Positions 54,617 through 63,400 of a stretch of 64,000 bases of DNA are shown here, one piece after another; position 1 is the first letter of the stretch, and every line of letters starts with the position of its first letter. Source of the DNA: CBDFGK01 sp965247075 (GTDB taxonomy: Bacteria; Pseudomonadota; Gammaproteobacteria; Pseudomonadales; Halieaceae); contig CBDFGK010000002.1 in assembly GCA_965247075.1 (NCBI GenBank), positions 496,001 to 560,000 on the forward strand, read 5' to 3'. The notes beneath the pieces are model-generated. The model worked only from the letters and a program-made list of their open reading frames with translations, searched no databases and had not been told where the DNA came from. Made by a program: the position numbers and the translations under genes.

Positions 54617-55542
54617 GTACCCTGGTTATTGCTGAACACGACAACGCCGGCCTCAAGCCGGCAACTCTTAGCACCGTTGCAGCGGCCCAGGCCATGGGTG
54701 CTGAAATTGATATTCTGGTAGCCGGTGAGAACTGCGGTGGTGCCGCCGATGCCGCTGCTGCCGTTGCCGGTGTAGCGAAAGTACTGGTTGCTGACAACGC
54801 GGTTTACGGACACCAACTGGCAGAAAATGTCGCCTTGCTGATCGCTGAGGTGGGTGCTAATTACGACAATATCCTGGCGTCTGACACCTCCAACGGCAAA
54901 AACATCTCACCGCGCGTTGCCGCATTGCTGGATGTGGGTCAAATCTCTGACATTATCGCCGTGGAATCTGCCGATACGTTCAAGCGTCCCATCTACGCCG
55001 GTAACGTAATTGCCACAGTGCAATCAGCCGATGCCAAGAAAGTTATCACCGTGCGCAGCACCGCCTTCGATGGTGTTGCCGCTGAAGGTGGCAGTGCCAC
55101 GATTGAAGCAGTAGACGCAGTACACGACGCCGGTATATCCAGCTTCGTCAGCGAAGAGCTGGCCGTATCCGACCGCCCAGAGCTGACCGCAGCGGACATC
55201 ATTATTTCCGGTGGTCGCGGCATGCAAAATGGTGAGAACTTCGCCATGCTGGAATCCATTGCCGATAAACTCGGTGCAGCTTTGGGTGCTTCTCGCGCTG
55301 CGGTTGATGCCGGCTTTGTTCCCAACGACATGCAGGTAGGTCAGACCGGTAAAATCGTCGCCCCAGACCTGTACATCGCCGTGGGTATCTCCGGTGCCAT
55401 TCAGCACCTGGCGGGTATGAAGGATTCCAAGGTAATTGTGGCTATCAACAAGGACGAAGACGCACCGATTTTCCAGGTAGCGGATTATGGCCTGGTAGCG
55501 GACCTGTTTACCGCCATACCGGAGCTGGATTCCAAACTGTGA
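54613..55542 (+). CDS. etfA: Electron transfer flavoprotein alpha subunit
   Basis: This is the 309-residue FAD-binding subunit of ETF. The C-terminal FAD signature is visible: SGGRGMQNGENF near residue 198, GASRAAVDAGFVPNDMQVGQTGK near 222 and LYIAVGISGAIQHLAGMKDSK near 255, then ADYGLVADLF. It is coupled to etfB by a 4-base overlap. The two form a heterodimer that reduces the divergently encoded EtfD. Confidence 0.97.
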   Translation: MSTLVIAEHDNAGLKPATLSTVAAAQAMGAEIDILVAGENCGGAADAAAAVAGVAKVLVADNAVYGHQLAENVALLIAEVGANYDNILASDTSNGKNISPRVAALLDVGQISDIIAVESADTFKRPIYAGNVIATVQSADAKKVITVRSTAFDGVAAEGGSATIEAVDAVHDAGISSFVSEELAVSDRPELTAADIIISGGRGMQNGENFAMLESIADKLGAALGASRAAVDAGFVPNDMQVGQTGKIVAPDLYIAVGISGAIQHLAGMKDSKVIVAINKDEDAPIFQVADYGLVADLFTAIPELDSKL

Positions 55543-55637
55543 TATCTGAGGCCGAATCCCTGTTATCCAGATCCCATGCCTTGCAAAAGGGGAGGAGACC
55601 ATATACGGAATTCATTCTGCCTGGAAGATGTGGGGCC

Positions 55638-56195
55638 CTACAATTTGCTGATACTGCCGCCGCTGTGCACCGTGCCGGGCTTGACTACTTTGGCGTTAAT
55701 GCCGCGCAGATTCAGCTCCTTGCCACGGCCTGAGTTCACAAATTTCATCGCTTCAAGACCAAATCTGACAGAGAACTTTTTGCAACCCAGGTGAGGCTCG
55801 GCGGTGACCTCAAGCACCGCGTCTCCGAGGGCAAGACGTGTGCCCGCCGGCAGGTTTTCGTCACTGAGATCGAAGTCTACATAGAACTGGTCCCCGGCCA
55901 GTGGCCAATTTTCCCGATCACCGGCCACCAGTGCAATCACCCGGGCGTTCATCAGGTTAATTTGCATATCGGGATGGGCGCTACCATCGGCGCTCTTGCG
56001 ATAGCCCTTTTGCAGCCAGTTATCGCCCACCAGGCCCATGTCAAGAGCCAGTTCGCCTTGCGCAAGTACCTCACGTGCATCCACCTGCGGGCGCCGCACA
56101 ATCAACTCGATAGTGCCAGTGTCAGCAGGAGCCTCCAATATGTGTGCAAGACCAGACTTCAGTTCAGCGGCGGCCCGGTGGCTGACATCCCTCAT
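55638..56195 (-). CDS. MOSC domain protein
   Basis: This 185-residue protein has a single MOSC domain, as in molybdenum-cofactor sulfurase C-termini and YiiM. DMQINLMNARVIALVAG, NLPAGTRLALGDAVLEVTAEPHLGC (by parts) and CKKFSVRFG contain the conserved cysteine. The start at 56195 has GGAGA upstream. No partner gene for a molybdoenzyme is next to it. The substrate is unknown. It is convergent with etfA. Confidence 0.85.
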   Translation of the reverse strand: MRDVSHRAAAELKSGLAHILEAPADTGTIELIVRRPQVDAREVLAQGELALDMGLVGDNWLQKGYRKSADGSAHPDMQINLMNARVIALVAGDRENWPLAGDQFYVDFDLSDENLPAGTRLALGDAVLEVTAEPHLGCKKFSVRFGLEAMKFVNSGRGKELNLRGINAKVVKPGTVHSGGSISKL

Positions 56196-56347
56196 AATCT
56201 CGTCTCCTTGGTATTCTCAATGGGCGCAGTGTGGCAGAACCGCTCAGTTATAGCGATGCCTCGCGCAACTGGGCCTGTCGTGATGCAGAGGGAAACCTGT
56301 GGAATTTTGGCAGTTACGACCCCTGGGAGTAGGGGTTATCACACGAG

Positions 56348-57520
56348 TTAATCCCGCCTGAGGTGATCCGAAATAGCGATCGGTGTGGGGTAGTTCAGCA
56401 CCACGATATAGGACGATGCGACAAATGTGATGATGGTAGTCGCCTGTATCAGCAGTGAGGCCTGGGAGGAAATTACGGCCCCGGAAGTCGCCACGTAGGC
56501 GATCAATAGCGAGAATTCGCTAATCTGCCCGAGCCTGAAGCCCAGGTCCCAGGCCAGACTGCGCTTTACACTGACGCCCTTGAGCAAAAAGCGATATACC
56601 ACTGGCTTCAAAGCCAGCACCAGCACCGACAGGATCGCGGCAGGCACAATCACAGCGCCGAGCAGGCCCAGGTTGAAGCGTGCACCCACCGAGAAAAAGA
56701 ACAATACCAGGAAGAAGTCTCGCAAGGGTTTCAGGTTGACCGCGATGTACTGGGAAATAGGGCTGGTGGCGATGGTAATACCGGCTATAAATGCGCCGAT
56801 TTCTCCCGACAGGCCCAGTGCGTGTGCGGCTTCTGACATGCCCAGGCACCAGCCGATGGCGAGCAGGAAGATGTATTCATGAAAGCGGTCGAAGCGGGTG
56901 ATCAGCGGCAATATGACGTAGCGCACGGCGGCCAGTGCGGCGCCGGCGAGCAGGGGCAAACTGAGCAGTATCCTGGCCAGGCCGGGTGCGCTTTCCGATC
57001 CGGTATCTGAGACACTCAGTAGCCACATCAGTACCAGGATCGCTAATAGGTCCTGCAGTAACAGCAGTCCTATCATCAACTCGCCGATATGCCGGTGGTG
57101 CAGGACTGTGGTAGGCAATAGCTTGATGCCAATAATCGTCGAGGAAAACATCATCGCGGCGCCGATCACCAGTGCATCGAGCTGGGCGAACCCAAACACG
57201 TAGGCGACTCCATAGCCCGTCAACAGAAACAGGAGTGAAGAAATAAATGCGACTAATGTGGATTTACGCAAGGTTGCCCACAGCGCCTGGGGTTGCATGT
57301 CGAGACCCAGCAGGAACAACAGGAATATGATGCCGACGTGGGAAATCTCGGCCAGCAACTGTACGTCCGTGACCATGGATAGCCCGAACGGCCCCATCAG
57401 GGCCCCCAATACGATATAGGCGATAATGAGTGGTTGTCGGGTATACAGTGCAAGCGACGCCAACACAGCGGCGCCCGAGAAGATCAGGAAGAACGAAAAG
57501 GTGATGGTGCCGGCATCCAT
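56348..57520 (-). CDS. CPA2-family monovalent cation/proton antiporter
   Basis: This is a 390-residue membrane protein with about 12 hydrophobic segments of the Na_H_exchanger (KefB-like) family: PLIIAYIVLGALMGPFGL near residue 30, SHVGIIFLLFLLGLDMQP near 60, and AHALGLSGEIGAFIAGITIA near 235. It has no C-terminal TrkA-N domain, so it is not a full KefB/KefC. The exact ion is unclear. It lies between the MOSC and DUF934 genes with short gaps of about 15 bases to DUF934. Confidence 0.87.
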   Translation of the reverse strand: MDAGTITFSFFLIFSGAAVLASLALYTRQPLIIAYIVLGALMGPFGLSMVTDVQLLAEISHVGIIFLLFLLGLDMQPQALWATLRKSTLVAFISSLLFLLTGYGVAYVFGFAQLDALVIGAAMMFSSTIIGIKLLPTTVLHHRHIGELMIGLLLLQDLLAILVLMWLLSVSDTGSESAPGLARILLSLPLLAGAALAAVRYVILPLITRFDRFHEYIFLLAIGWCLGMSEAAHALGLSGEIGAFIAGITIATSPISQYIAVNLKPLRDFFLVLFFFSVGARFNLGLLGAVIVPAAILSVLVLALKPVVYRFLLKGVSVKRSLAWDLGFRLGQISEFSLLIAYVATSGAVISSQASLLIQATTIITFVASSYIVVLNYPTPIAISDHLRRD

Positions 57521-57535
57521 GGCGCGAGTATAACC

Positions 57536-57970
57536 CTAGCGGCGTCTAAACAGGGGCTCCTTTTCCTGCACATCAGCCTGGTAGGCTTCGCTGAAGTCAT
57601 TGAGACTGGCGAGGCTGCTTGCCAGTTGATTCTGGTCGGCGAATTCGAAGGAAGTGAAGCCGCAGCGCTGCAGGTAGTGCAGTTGGTCGCGGATAAAGTG
57701 GCCGGTCGCGCGAATTTCTCCGCTAAAGCCCAGCTCTCGCAATTCCCGCGCCGTAGAGAAGCCGCGACCATCGGTAAATACCGGGAAATTGACAGCGATG
57801 AGATCCAGACGTGACAGTTCCGCTGCGATGGCCGAGGGCGGTTGATCGGCTTCCAGTACCAGCCCCACTGTACCCTCCAAATCGGCTGCATCGTTGAGCT
57901 CTTCCAGATTCAGCAGGCTGCCCTGCCAGTCATCCTCAACAATTTGACCATCCTTAATCAGCCTTGGCAT
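57536..57970 (-). CDS. DUF934 family protein, sulfite reductase partner
   Basis: This 144-residue protein (MPRLIKDGQIVEDDW) is of the DUF934 family, often annotated as an oxidoreductase linked to sulfite reductase. FPVFTDGRGFSTARELRELGFSGEIRA (by parts) and GHFIRDQLHYLQRCGF are the signatures. Its ATG at 57970 lies inside the 3' end of cysI, overlapping by 17 bases. Upstream frame extension is not family-like. It probably works with CysI in sulfate assimilation. Confidence 0.88.
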   Translation of the reverse strand: MPRLIKDGQIVEDDWQGSLLNLEELNDAADLEGTVGLVLEADQPPSAIAAELSRLDLIAVNFPVFTDGRGFSTARELRELGFSGEIRATGHFIRDQLHYLQRCGFTSFEFADQNQLASSLASLNDFSEAYQADVQEKEPLFRRR

Positions 57971-59621
57971 AGACAGTCTCCTTGAAGGGAAGTGGCCCCA
58001 CGCGGCGGTAGGTCTCCAGAAAGTTTTCTCCCTCAGCGCGCTGTGCCAGGTAGGTGCTGAGGATTTTCTCAACTATATCGGGCATATCCTGCTGCTGGAA
58101 AGACGGACCCAGAATTTTTCCTATAGACGCATCTTTGCCCTGGTTGCCGCCCAGGCTGACCTGGTAAAACTCCTCGCCTTTTTTATCCACGCCGAGTACG
58201 CCAATTTGGCCGATGTGGTGGTGTCCGCAGGCATTCATGCAACCGGAAATGTTCAGCTCCAGTGGTCCCAGGTCGTATATATAGTCCATGTCGTTGAAGC
58301 GTTCCTGGATGGCTTCTGCCACGGGAATGGATTTGGCGTTTGCCAGGGCGCAATAATCGCCGCCAGGGCAACAAATCATATCGGTCAGGTAGCCAATATT
58401 CGGTGTGGCCAAACCCAGCGCGCCAATTTTCTTCCAGATCTCAAATAACATTTCCTGTTCAACATCTGCCAACACCAGATTTTGGTGGTGGGTGCTGCGA
58501 ATCTCGCCAAAGGAATATTGATCTGCAAGATCGGCAACGGCTTCCATTTGCCGATCACTGATATCCCCGGCCGCATAGCCAGTGGCCTTTAGTGATAGGT
58601 TGACGATGCGGTAACCGGGCACGCGGTGGGCCACGGTATTGCGTTCATACCACCGGGCGAAGCCGCTGTCGGCGTCCAGTTGTTGCTGTAGTGCCGTGAT
58701 GCAGGCGATGGCGTCCAACTGTCGATAGGCCGGTGCGGTGAAGCAGGAGCGAGTGCGCTGGAGCTCCGTTTCGGTGAGGGTGCCGGGGCCATCCTGCAAA
58801 CGCGCCCACTCATCGTTTACCCGCTCCGCAAAGGCTTCGACACCCATCGCTTTGACCAGTATTTTGATGCGTGCTTTATATTTGTTGTCGCGACGACCAA
58901 GCTGATTGTAAACCCGCAGTATCGCCTCTAGGTAAGTGAGCAGGTGTTTCTTGTCCAGCCACTCACAGACCACCGAGCCGATCACCGGTGTGCGACCCAG
59001 GCCGCCACCTACCAGCACCTTGAAACCGACAATGCCAGTGTCCGGATGGGCAACCAGCTCCAGGCCGATATCGTGGGTGTGAATGGCAGCGCGGTCCGAC
59101 TGGCTACCGCATACCGCAATTTTGAACTTGCGTGGCAGGAAGGCGAACTCCGGGTGCAGGGTGGACCACTGGCGGATAATTTCACACCAGGGGCGCGGGT
59201 CTTCCAACTCGTCTGTCGCCACACCGGCGTACTGGTCGGTGGTGGTATTGCGAATACAATTGCCACTGGTCTGGATGGCATGCATTTGCACGGTGGCCAG
59301 CTCTGCCAGAATGTCGGGAACATCGGCCAGCCTGGGCCAGTTCAACTGCAGGTTTTGACGGGTGGAAAAGTGGGCGTAGCCCTTGTCGTATTTGCGTGAG
59401 AGTTCGGCCAGTTTGCGCAGCTGCGCGGAGTTGAGCATGCCATAGGGAATGGCGATGCGCAGCATGGGCGCCAAACGCTGAATATAGAGGCCATTTTGCA
59501 GGCGCAGTGGCAGAAACTCAGCCTCGGATAATTCGCCGGCCAGGAAGCGCCGGGTCTGGTCTCGATACTGAGTTACGCGCTCATCGATGATGTGCTGGTC
59601 AATTTTGTCGTATATGTACAT
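57954..59621 (-). CDS. cysI: Sulfite/nitrite reductase hemoprotein
   Basis: This 555-residue siroheme and 4Fe4S enzyme reduces sulfite to sulfide. It has two ferredoxin-like and two catalytic repeats. The cluster ligands appear as CPGGDYC and GCMNAC (near residues 427-475), and the siroheme-contact ARFSTRQNLQL-like segment HFSTRQNLQLNW lies near residue 80. The start is the ATG at 59621 (MYIYDKIDQHII); frames upstream are non-coding in appearance. It is coupled to DUF934. The type is the ferredoxin-like one of pseudomonads, not E. coli CysI. Confidence 0.92.
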   Translation of the reverse strand: MYIYDKIDQHIIDERVTQYRDQTRRFLAGELSEAEFLPLRLQNGLYIQRLAPMLRIAIPYGMLNSAQLRKLAELSRKYDKGYAHFSTRQNLQLNWPRLADVPDILAELATVQMHAIQTSGNCIRNTTTDQYAGVATDELEDPRPWCEIIRQWSTLHPEFAFLPRKFKIAVCGSQSDRAAIHTHDIGLELVAHPDTGIVGFKVLVGGGLGRTPVIGSVVCEWLDKKHLLTYLEAILRVYNQLGRRDNKYKARIKILVKAMGVEAFAERVNDEWARLQDGPGTLTETELQRTRSCFTAPAYRQLDAIACITALQQQLDADSGFARWYERNTVAHRVPGYRIVNLSLKATGYAAGDISDRQMEAVADLADQYSFGEIRSTHHQNLVLADVEQEMLFEIWKKIGALGLATPNIGYLTDMICCPGGDYCALANAKSIPVAEAIQERFNDMDYIYDLGPLELNISGCMNACGHHHIGQIGVLGVDKKGEEFYQVSLGGNQGKDASIGKILGPSFQQQDMPDIVEKILSTYLAQRAEGENFLETYRRVGPLPFKETVYAKAD

Positions 59622-59714
59622 TTGAGTGACAATCTGTTGGGGCGACGCTACCATAACAGAAAAGAAAAGCTCGTAAAACGGCGTAAAAATTATATGCTTA
59701 TGTGAAACATTTTT

Positions 59715-59894
59715 ATGGGTTGGCGGTATAGATACACATTCGTTCTGATTGTTGTCACGGTCTTCGGGCCGATTGCGAAAGCAGCCGAAGAACCTATTTT
59801 CCGGCATTTTTCAGACCAGAAAAAGCTCAAGCCCAGTGGCGCTACCGGCAGTTGCACCGCGACTTTTGTGGCTTTTGGCGCAGAGCTGCTATAA
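59715..59894 (+). CDS. Possible 59-residue secreted peptide
   Basis: This short frame reads MGWRYRYTFVLIVVTVFGPI and then KAAEEPIF: a charged start, a hydrophobic core and an AKA-AE cleavage site, a convincing signal peptide. The mature part of about 35 residues contains one cysteine. No strong ribosome site is seen and the stop overlaps a TATAAT box, so this may be chance. It is divergent from cysI. Confidence 0.35.
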   Translation: MGWRYRYTFVLIVVTVFGPIAKAAEEPIFRHFSDQKKLKPSGATGSCTATFVAFGAELL

Positions 59895-59895
59895 T
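59866..59895 (+). promoter_or_regulatory. Sigma-70-type promoter for the small ORFs
   Basis: TATAAT at 59890-59895 with TTGTGG at 59866-59871, spacing 18. It would give a leader of about 90 bases to the 17-codon ORF at 59993. Confidence 0.5.
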
Positions 59896-59992
59896 CCGCG
59901 CCCGATAGACCTTATCAAGCCTCATGTAAAGGTAACAAGGGTGATCGATCAGGCAGGCAAGTTGTGTCTGAAAAATGGGAGTGGGAGGAAAA

Positions 59993-60046
59993 ATGGTCAA
60001 ATTTGGGGGCACCGTGTGGGTGCACCGTGCAAAGGTCTCGGAGTAA
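59993..60046 (+). CDS. 17-residue leader ORF
   Basis: ATG at 59993 follows a very strong ribosome site (GGGAGGAAAA) and encodes MVKFGGTVWVHRAKVSE. Its TAA is 3 bases before the next ATG at 60050. A strong site on such a short frame suggests a leader peptide coupled to the next gene, or a functional micropeptide. It is too short for homology by eye. Confidence 0.45.
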   Translation: MVKFGGTVWVHRAKVSE

Positions 60047-60049
60047 CTG

Positions 60050-60169
60050 ATGTCTGATCAGAATTCAAAAGATGCCGGTGATGGCATGGTAGACGCAATA
60101 GCTGCGACAGCAGTGATCGCTGTGATAATCCTTGCGGTGGCCTTTTGGTTGAGCACAATGCCCAGCTGA
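60050..60169 (+). CDS. 39-residue single-pass membrane protein
   Basis: The frame reads MSDQNSKDAGDGMVDAIAAT and then AVIAVIILAVAFWLSTMPS: a hydrophilic start and one transmembrane segment of about 19 residues. GGAG lies 6 bases upstream. It is convergent with the DUF2970 gene, which ends 3 bases away. I do not recognise the family; the layout is that of a small regulatory membrane protein. Confidence 0.6.
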   Translation: MSDQNSKDAGDGMVDAIAATAVIAVIILAVAFWLSTMPS

Positions 60170-60172
60170 AAA

Positions 60173-60394
60173 CTATCGCGTGTTCTCCAACACGGTTGAA
60201 ACGATCAGGTACAATACGCCAATAAAGACGACCGTGAACAGTATTCCCGCTACAACAAAGGATTTGAAACTTCCCTCCTTGAAATCCCGCTCGCGGTTTT
60301 TGCTACTCTGCACCCCAAAACCGGCTGCGAGCACGCTGCCCACGACCTGCAATGGATTGAGTTTTTTGGTGGGCTGGTCAGTATCTTTTTCCAC
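60173..60394 (-). CDS. DUF2970 family membrane protein
   Basis: This 73-residue protein is of the DUF2970 family: NPLQVVGSVLAAGFGVQSSKNRERDF followed (by parts) by a transmembrane segment FVVAGILFTVVFIGVLYLIV. The function is unknown. It lies downstream of metH on the same strand, separated by 53 bases and a hairpin. Confidence 0.85.
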   Translation of the reverse strand: MEKDTDQPTKKLNPLQVVGSVLAAGFGVQSSKNRERDFKEGSFKSFVVAGILFTVVFIGVLYLIVSTVLENTR

Positions 60395-60433
60395 TGCTTT
60401 TTTCTCCGTTGGTATTTCTCAGACTATGACCCC

Positions 60434-60448
60434 GGCCCCGCTGGGGCC
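60434..60448. terminator. Hairpin at the end of metH
   Basis: GGCCCC-GCT-GGGGCC is a perfect 6-bp hairpin ending at the metH stop codon. No T run follows on the metH strand, so it may only be a partial terminator before DUF2970. Confidence 0.4.
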
Positions 60449-63400
60449 TACGCCAGGTTGGGACGCAGCCAGCGCTCCATTTCCTGCACGGATAAATTCT
60501 TTCTGGCCGCAAGACTCTCGAGTTGATCGCGACCGATTTTCCCAATTGCGAAATAACCGGCTTGCGGGTGGGAATAGTAAAAGCCACTGACTGAAGCGGC
60601 CGGGGTCATGGCAAAGTGCTCGGTCAATTCTACACCGGCATTCTGTTCTGCCTGCAACAGGTCGAACAGGGTGCGCTTCTCCGTGTGATCCGGACACGCG
60701 GGGTAACCGGGTGCAGGGCGAATACCCGTGTAACGTTCCCTGATGAGGTCAGTGCCGGCCAGATCTTCAGATTTTGCGTAACCCCAGAACTCTTTGCGCA
60801 CGCGCAGGTGCAGGTGTTCTGCAAATGCCTCGGCCAGTCGGTCGGCCAGCGCCTTCAGCAGAATGCTATTGTAATCATCGTGGTCGGCTTCAAACTCAGC
60901 CACTTTCTTGTCCAGACCCAGGCCTGCAGTGACTACAAAACCACCCACATAGTCTTCGACACCGCTTGCCAGCGGTGCCACAAAATCCGCCAGGCTGAAG
61001 TTTGGTTTGCCGTTGGCCTTGGCAGTTTGCTGGCGCAGGTGATGCAGGGTCGCTATCTTCTCGGTCCTGATGGCGTCACTAAACAACGCTATGTCGTCGC
61101 CATTGACCTGGGCGGCGGGCCAGAAGCCAATGACGGCGTTGGCCTGTAGCCAGCCTTGCTCGATAATCTGCGTCAGCATGGCCCTGGCGTCTGCATACAA
61201 CTGGGTTGCGGCTTCACCAACCTTTTCGTCCTCCAGGATGGCCGGGAATTTACCCGCCAACTCCCAGGTAATGAAGAAAGGGGTCCAGTCGATAAAGTCT
61301 ACCAGCGCTGCCAGTGGATAGTTATCCAGTACCTTGGTGCCGGTAAAACTGGGGCAGGGCGGCTGGTATTGGTCCCACTGGGGGCGGAAGGCCAACGTCA
61401 GCGCCCTGTCATAACTGAGCCGGTTTGCTTTGGGTTTGCGCTTGGCAGTGCGTTCCCTGACCACTTCATACTCGGCGCGTTGGGCATCCACATAGGCCTG
61501 CTTGTCACTACCTACCAACTGTGTTGCCACCGAGACACTGCGTGAGGCATCCGGCACGTAGAGAGTGGCCTCATTCCGGTAAGCCGGCTCAATCTTGACG
61601 GCCGTGTGAGCCTTGGAAGTGGTGGCACCACCGATGAGTAACGGCAGGCTGAAACCCTGTCGCTGTAACTCGCCGGCGACATGCACCATTTCGTCAAGCG
61701 AGGGGGTAATAAGGCCGCTGAGCCCGATGATATCGACAGATTGCTCTTTCGCCACCCGCAGTATCTCCTCACAGGCAACCATAACGCCGAGATCTATCAC
61801 TTCAAAATTATTGCACTGCAATACAACACCAACGATGTTCTTGCCGATGTCATGTACATCGCCCTTAACCGTGGCCATGAGGATTTTGCCGTTGCTCTGG
61901 CTGACACCACCCTTTTCTTCTTCGATATAAGGTTGCAGGTAGGCCACAGCCTGTTTCATGACACGGGCGCTCTTGACGACTTGTGGCAGGAACATCTTGC
62001 CCTCACCGAACAAATCGCCGACCACGTTCATACCATCCATCAGCGCGCCTTCGATGACCTCAATAGGCCGGCCAGCTTGCTGCCGGGCCTCTTCAGTGTC
62101 CTCTATGATCCACTGGTTGATGCCCTTGACCAGCGCGTGCTCCAGACGCTTGGTAACGGCTTGCTCGCGCCAGGCCAGGTCTTCTACCTTTTTGGCGGTG
62201 CTGCTGCCGCTGTCGCGGTAGGATTCAGCCAGGTCCAGCAGGCGCTCGGTGGAGTCCTCGCGGCGATTCAGAACCACATCTTCCACGCCTTCGCGCAGGT
62301 CAGCGGGCAGGTCGTCGTATGCGGCCAACTGGCCGGCATTGACGATGCCCATGCTCAGGCCGGCCTTGATGGCGTGATAGAGAAATGCCGAATGGATGGC
62401 TTCCCTGACCGGATTATTGCCGCGAAAAGAAAAGGACACATTACTAACGCCACCGGAAATCAGTGTGCCCGGCAGGTTCTCGCGTATGTAGCGAGTTGCC
62501 TCGATGAAGTCCACACCGTAGTTGTTATGTTCCTCAATGCCGGTAGCCACGGCGAAAATATTGGGATCAAAGATAATGTCGCCGGGTGCAAAGCCTACCG
62601 TGTTGACCAGTACATCGTAGCAACGCCGGCAGATCTCGGTCTTGCGCGCCAGAGAATCAGCCTGGCCCTCTTCATCAAAGGCCATTACCACCACGGCGGC
62701 ACCGTAGCGCCGGCAGAGGCGGGCTTTCTCAATGAACTCGGCCTCGCCCTCTTTGAGCGAGATGGAATTGACGATGGGCTTGCCTTGAATACAACGCAGT
62801 CCGGCTTCAATGACCTCCCATTTGGAAGAATCCACCATGATTGGCACCCTGGAAATATCGGGCTCAGAGGCAATCAGGTTGAGAAGCGTGACCATGGCGG
62901 CCTCGGCATCCAGCATGCCTTCGTCCATGTTGATATCAATGATCTGGGCGCCATTTTCTACCTGCTCCCTGGCTACCTGCAGGGCAGTTTCATAGTCGTC
63001 TTCCAGGATCAGTCGTTTGAAGCGCGCAGAACCGGTGACATTGCAGCGTTCGCCGACATTGACGAACAGGGAGTCGGCAGTGATAGTAAAAGGCTCCAGC
63101 CCGCTCAGCCTGCAGGCAGGGTCAACCGATGGGACTCTCCGTGGCGCAACACCCGCAACGGCCGCCGCGATGGCGCGAATATGATCCGGGGTGGTGCCGC
63201 AGCAGCCGCCGACCAGGTTGAGAAAGCCGCGCTGGGCAAAATCGCGCAGATCATCAGCCATATCGTCGGGTGTTTCGTCGTACTCCCCGAAAGCATTCGG
63301 CAAACCGGCATTGAAATGACCGCTGAAATAGCAATCGGCAGCGTTGGCCAGCTCTTCTGCGAAGGGCCTGATTTCCTTGAAACGGCGGCCACAATTGGTA

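Noticed and set aside
59749..60057. A 102-codon frame overlapping the small-ORF cluster
   Set aside because: No ribosome site, no domain or signal, and it conflicts with the better-supported 17- and 39-residue frames.
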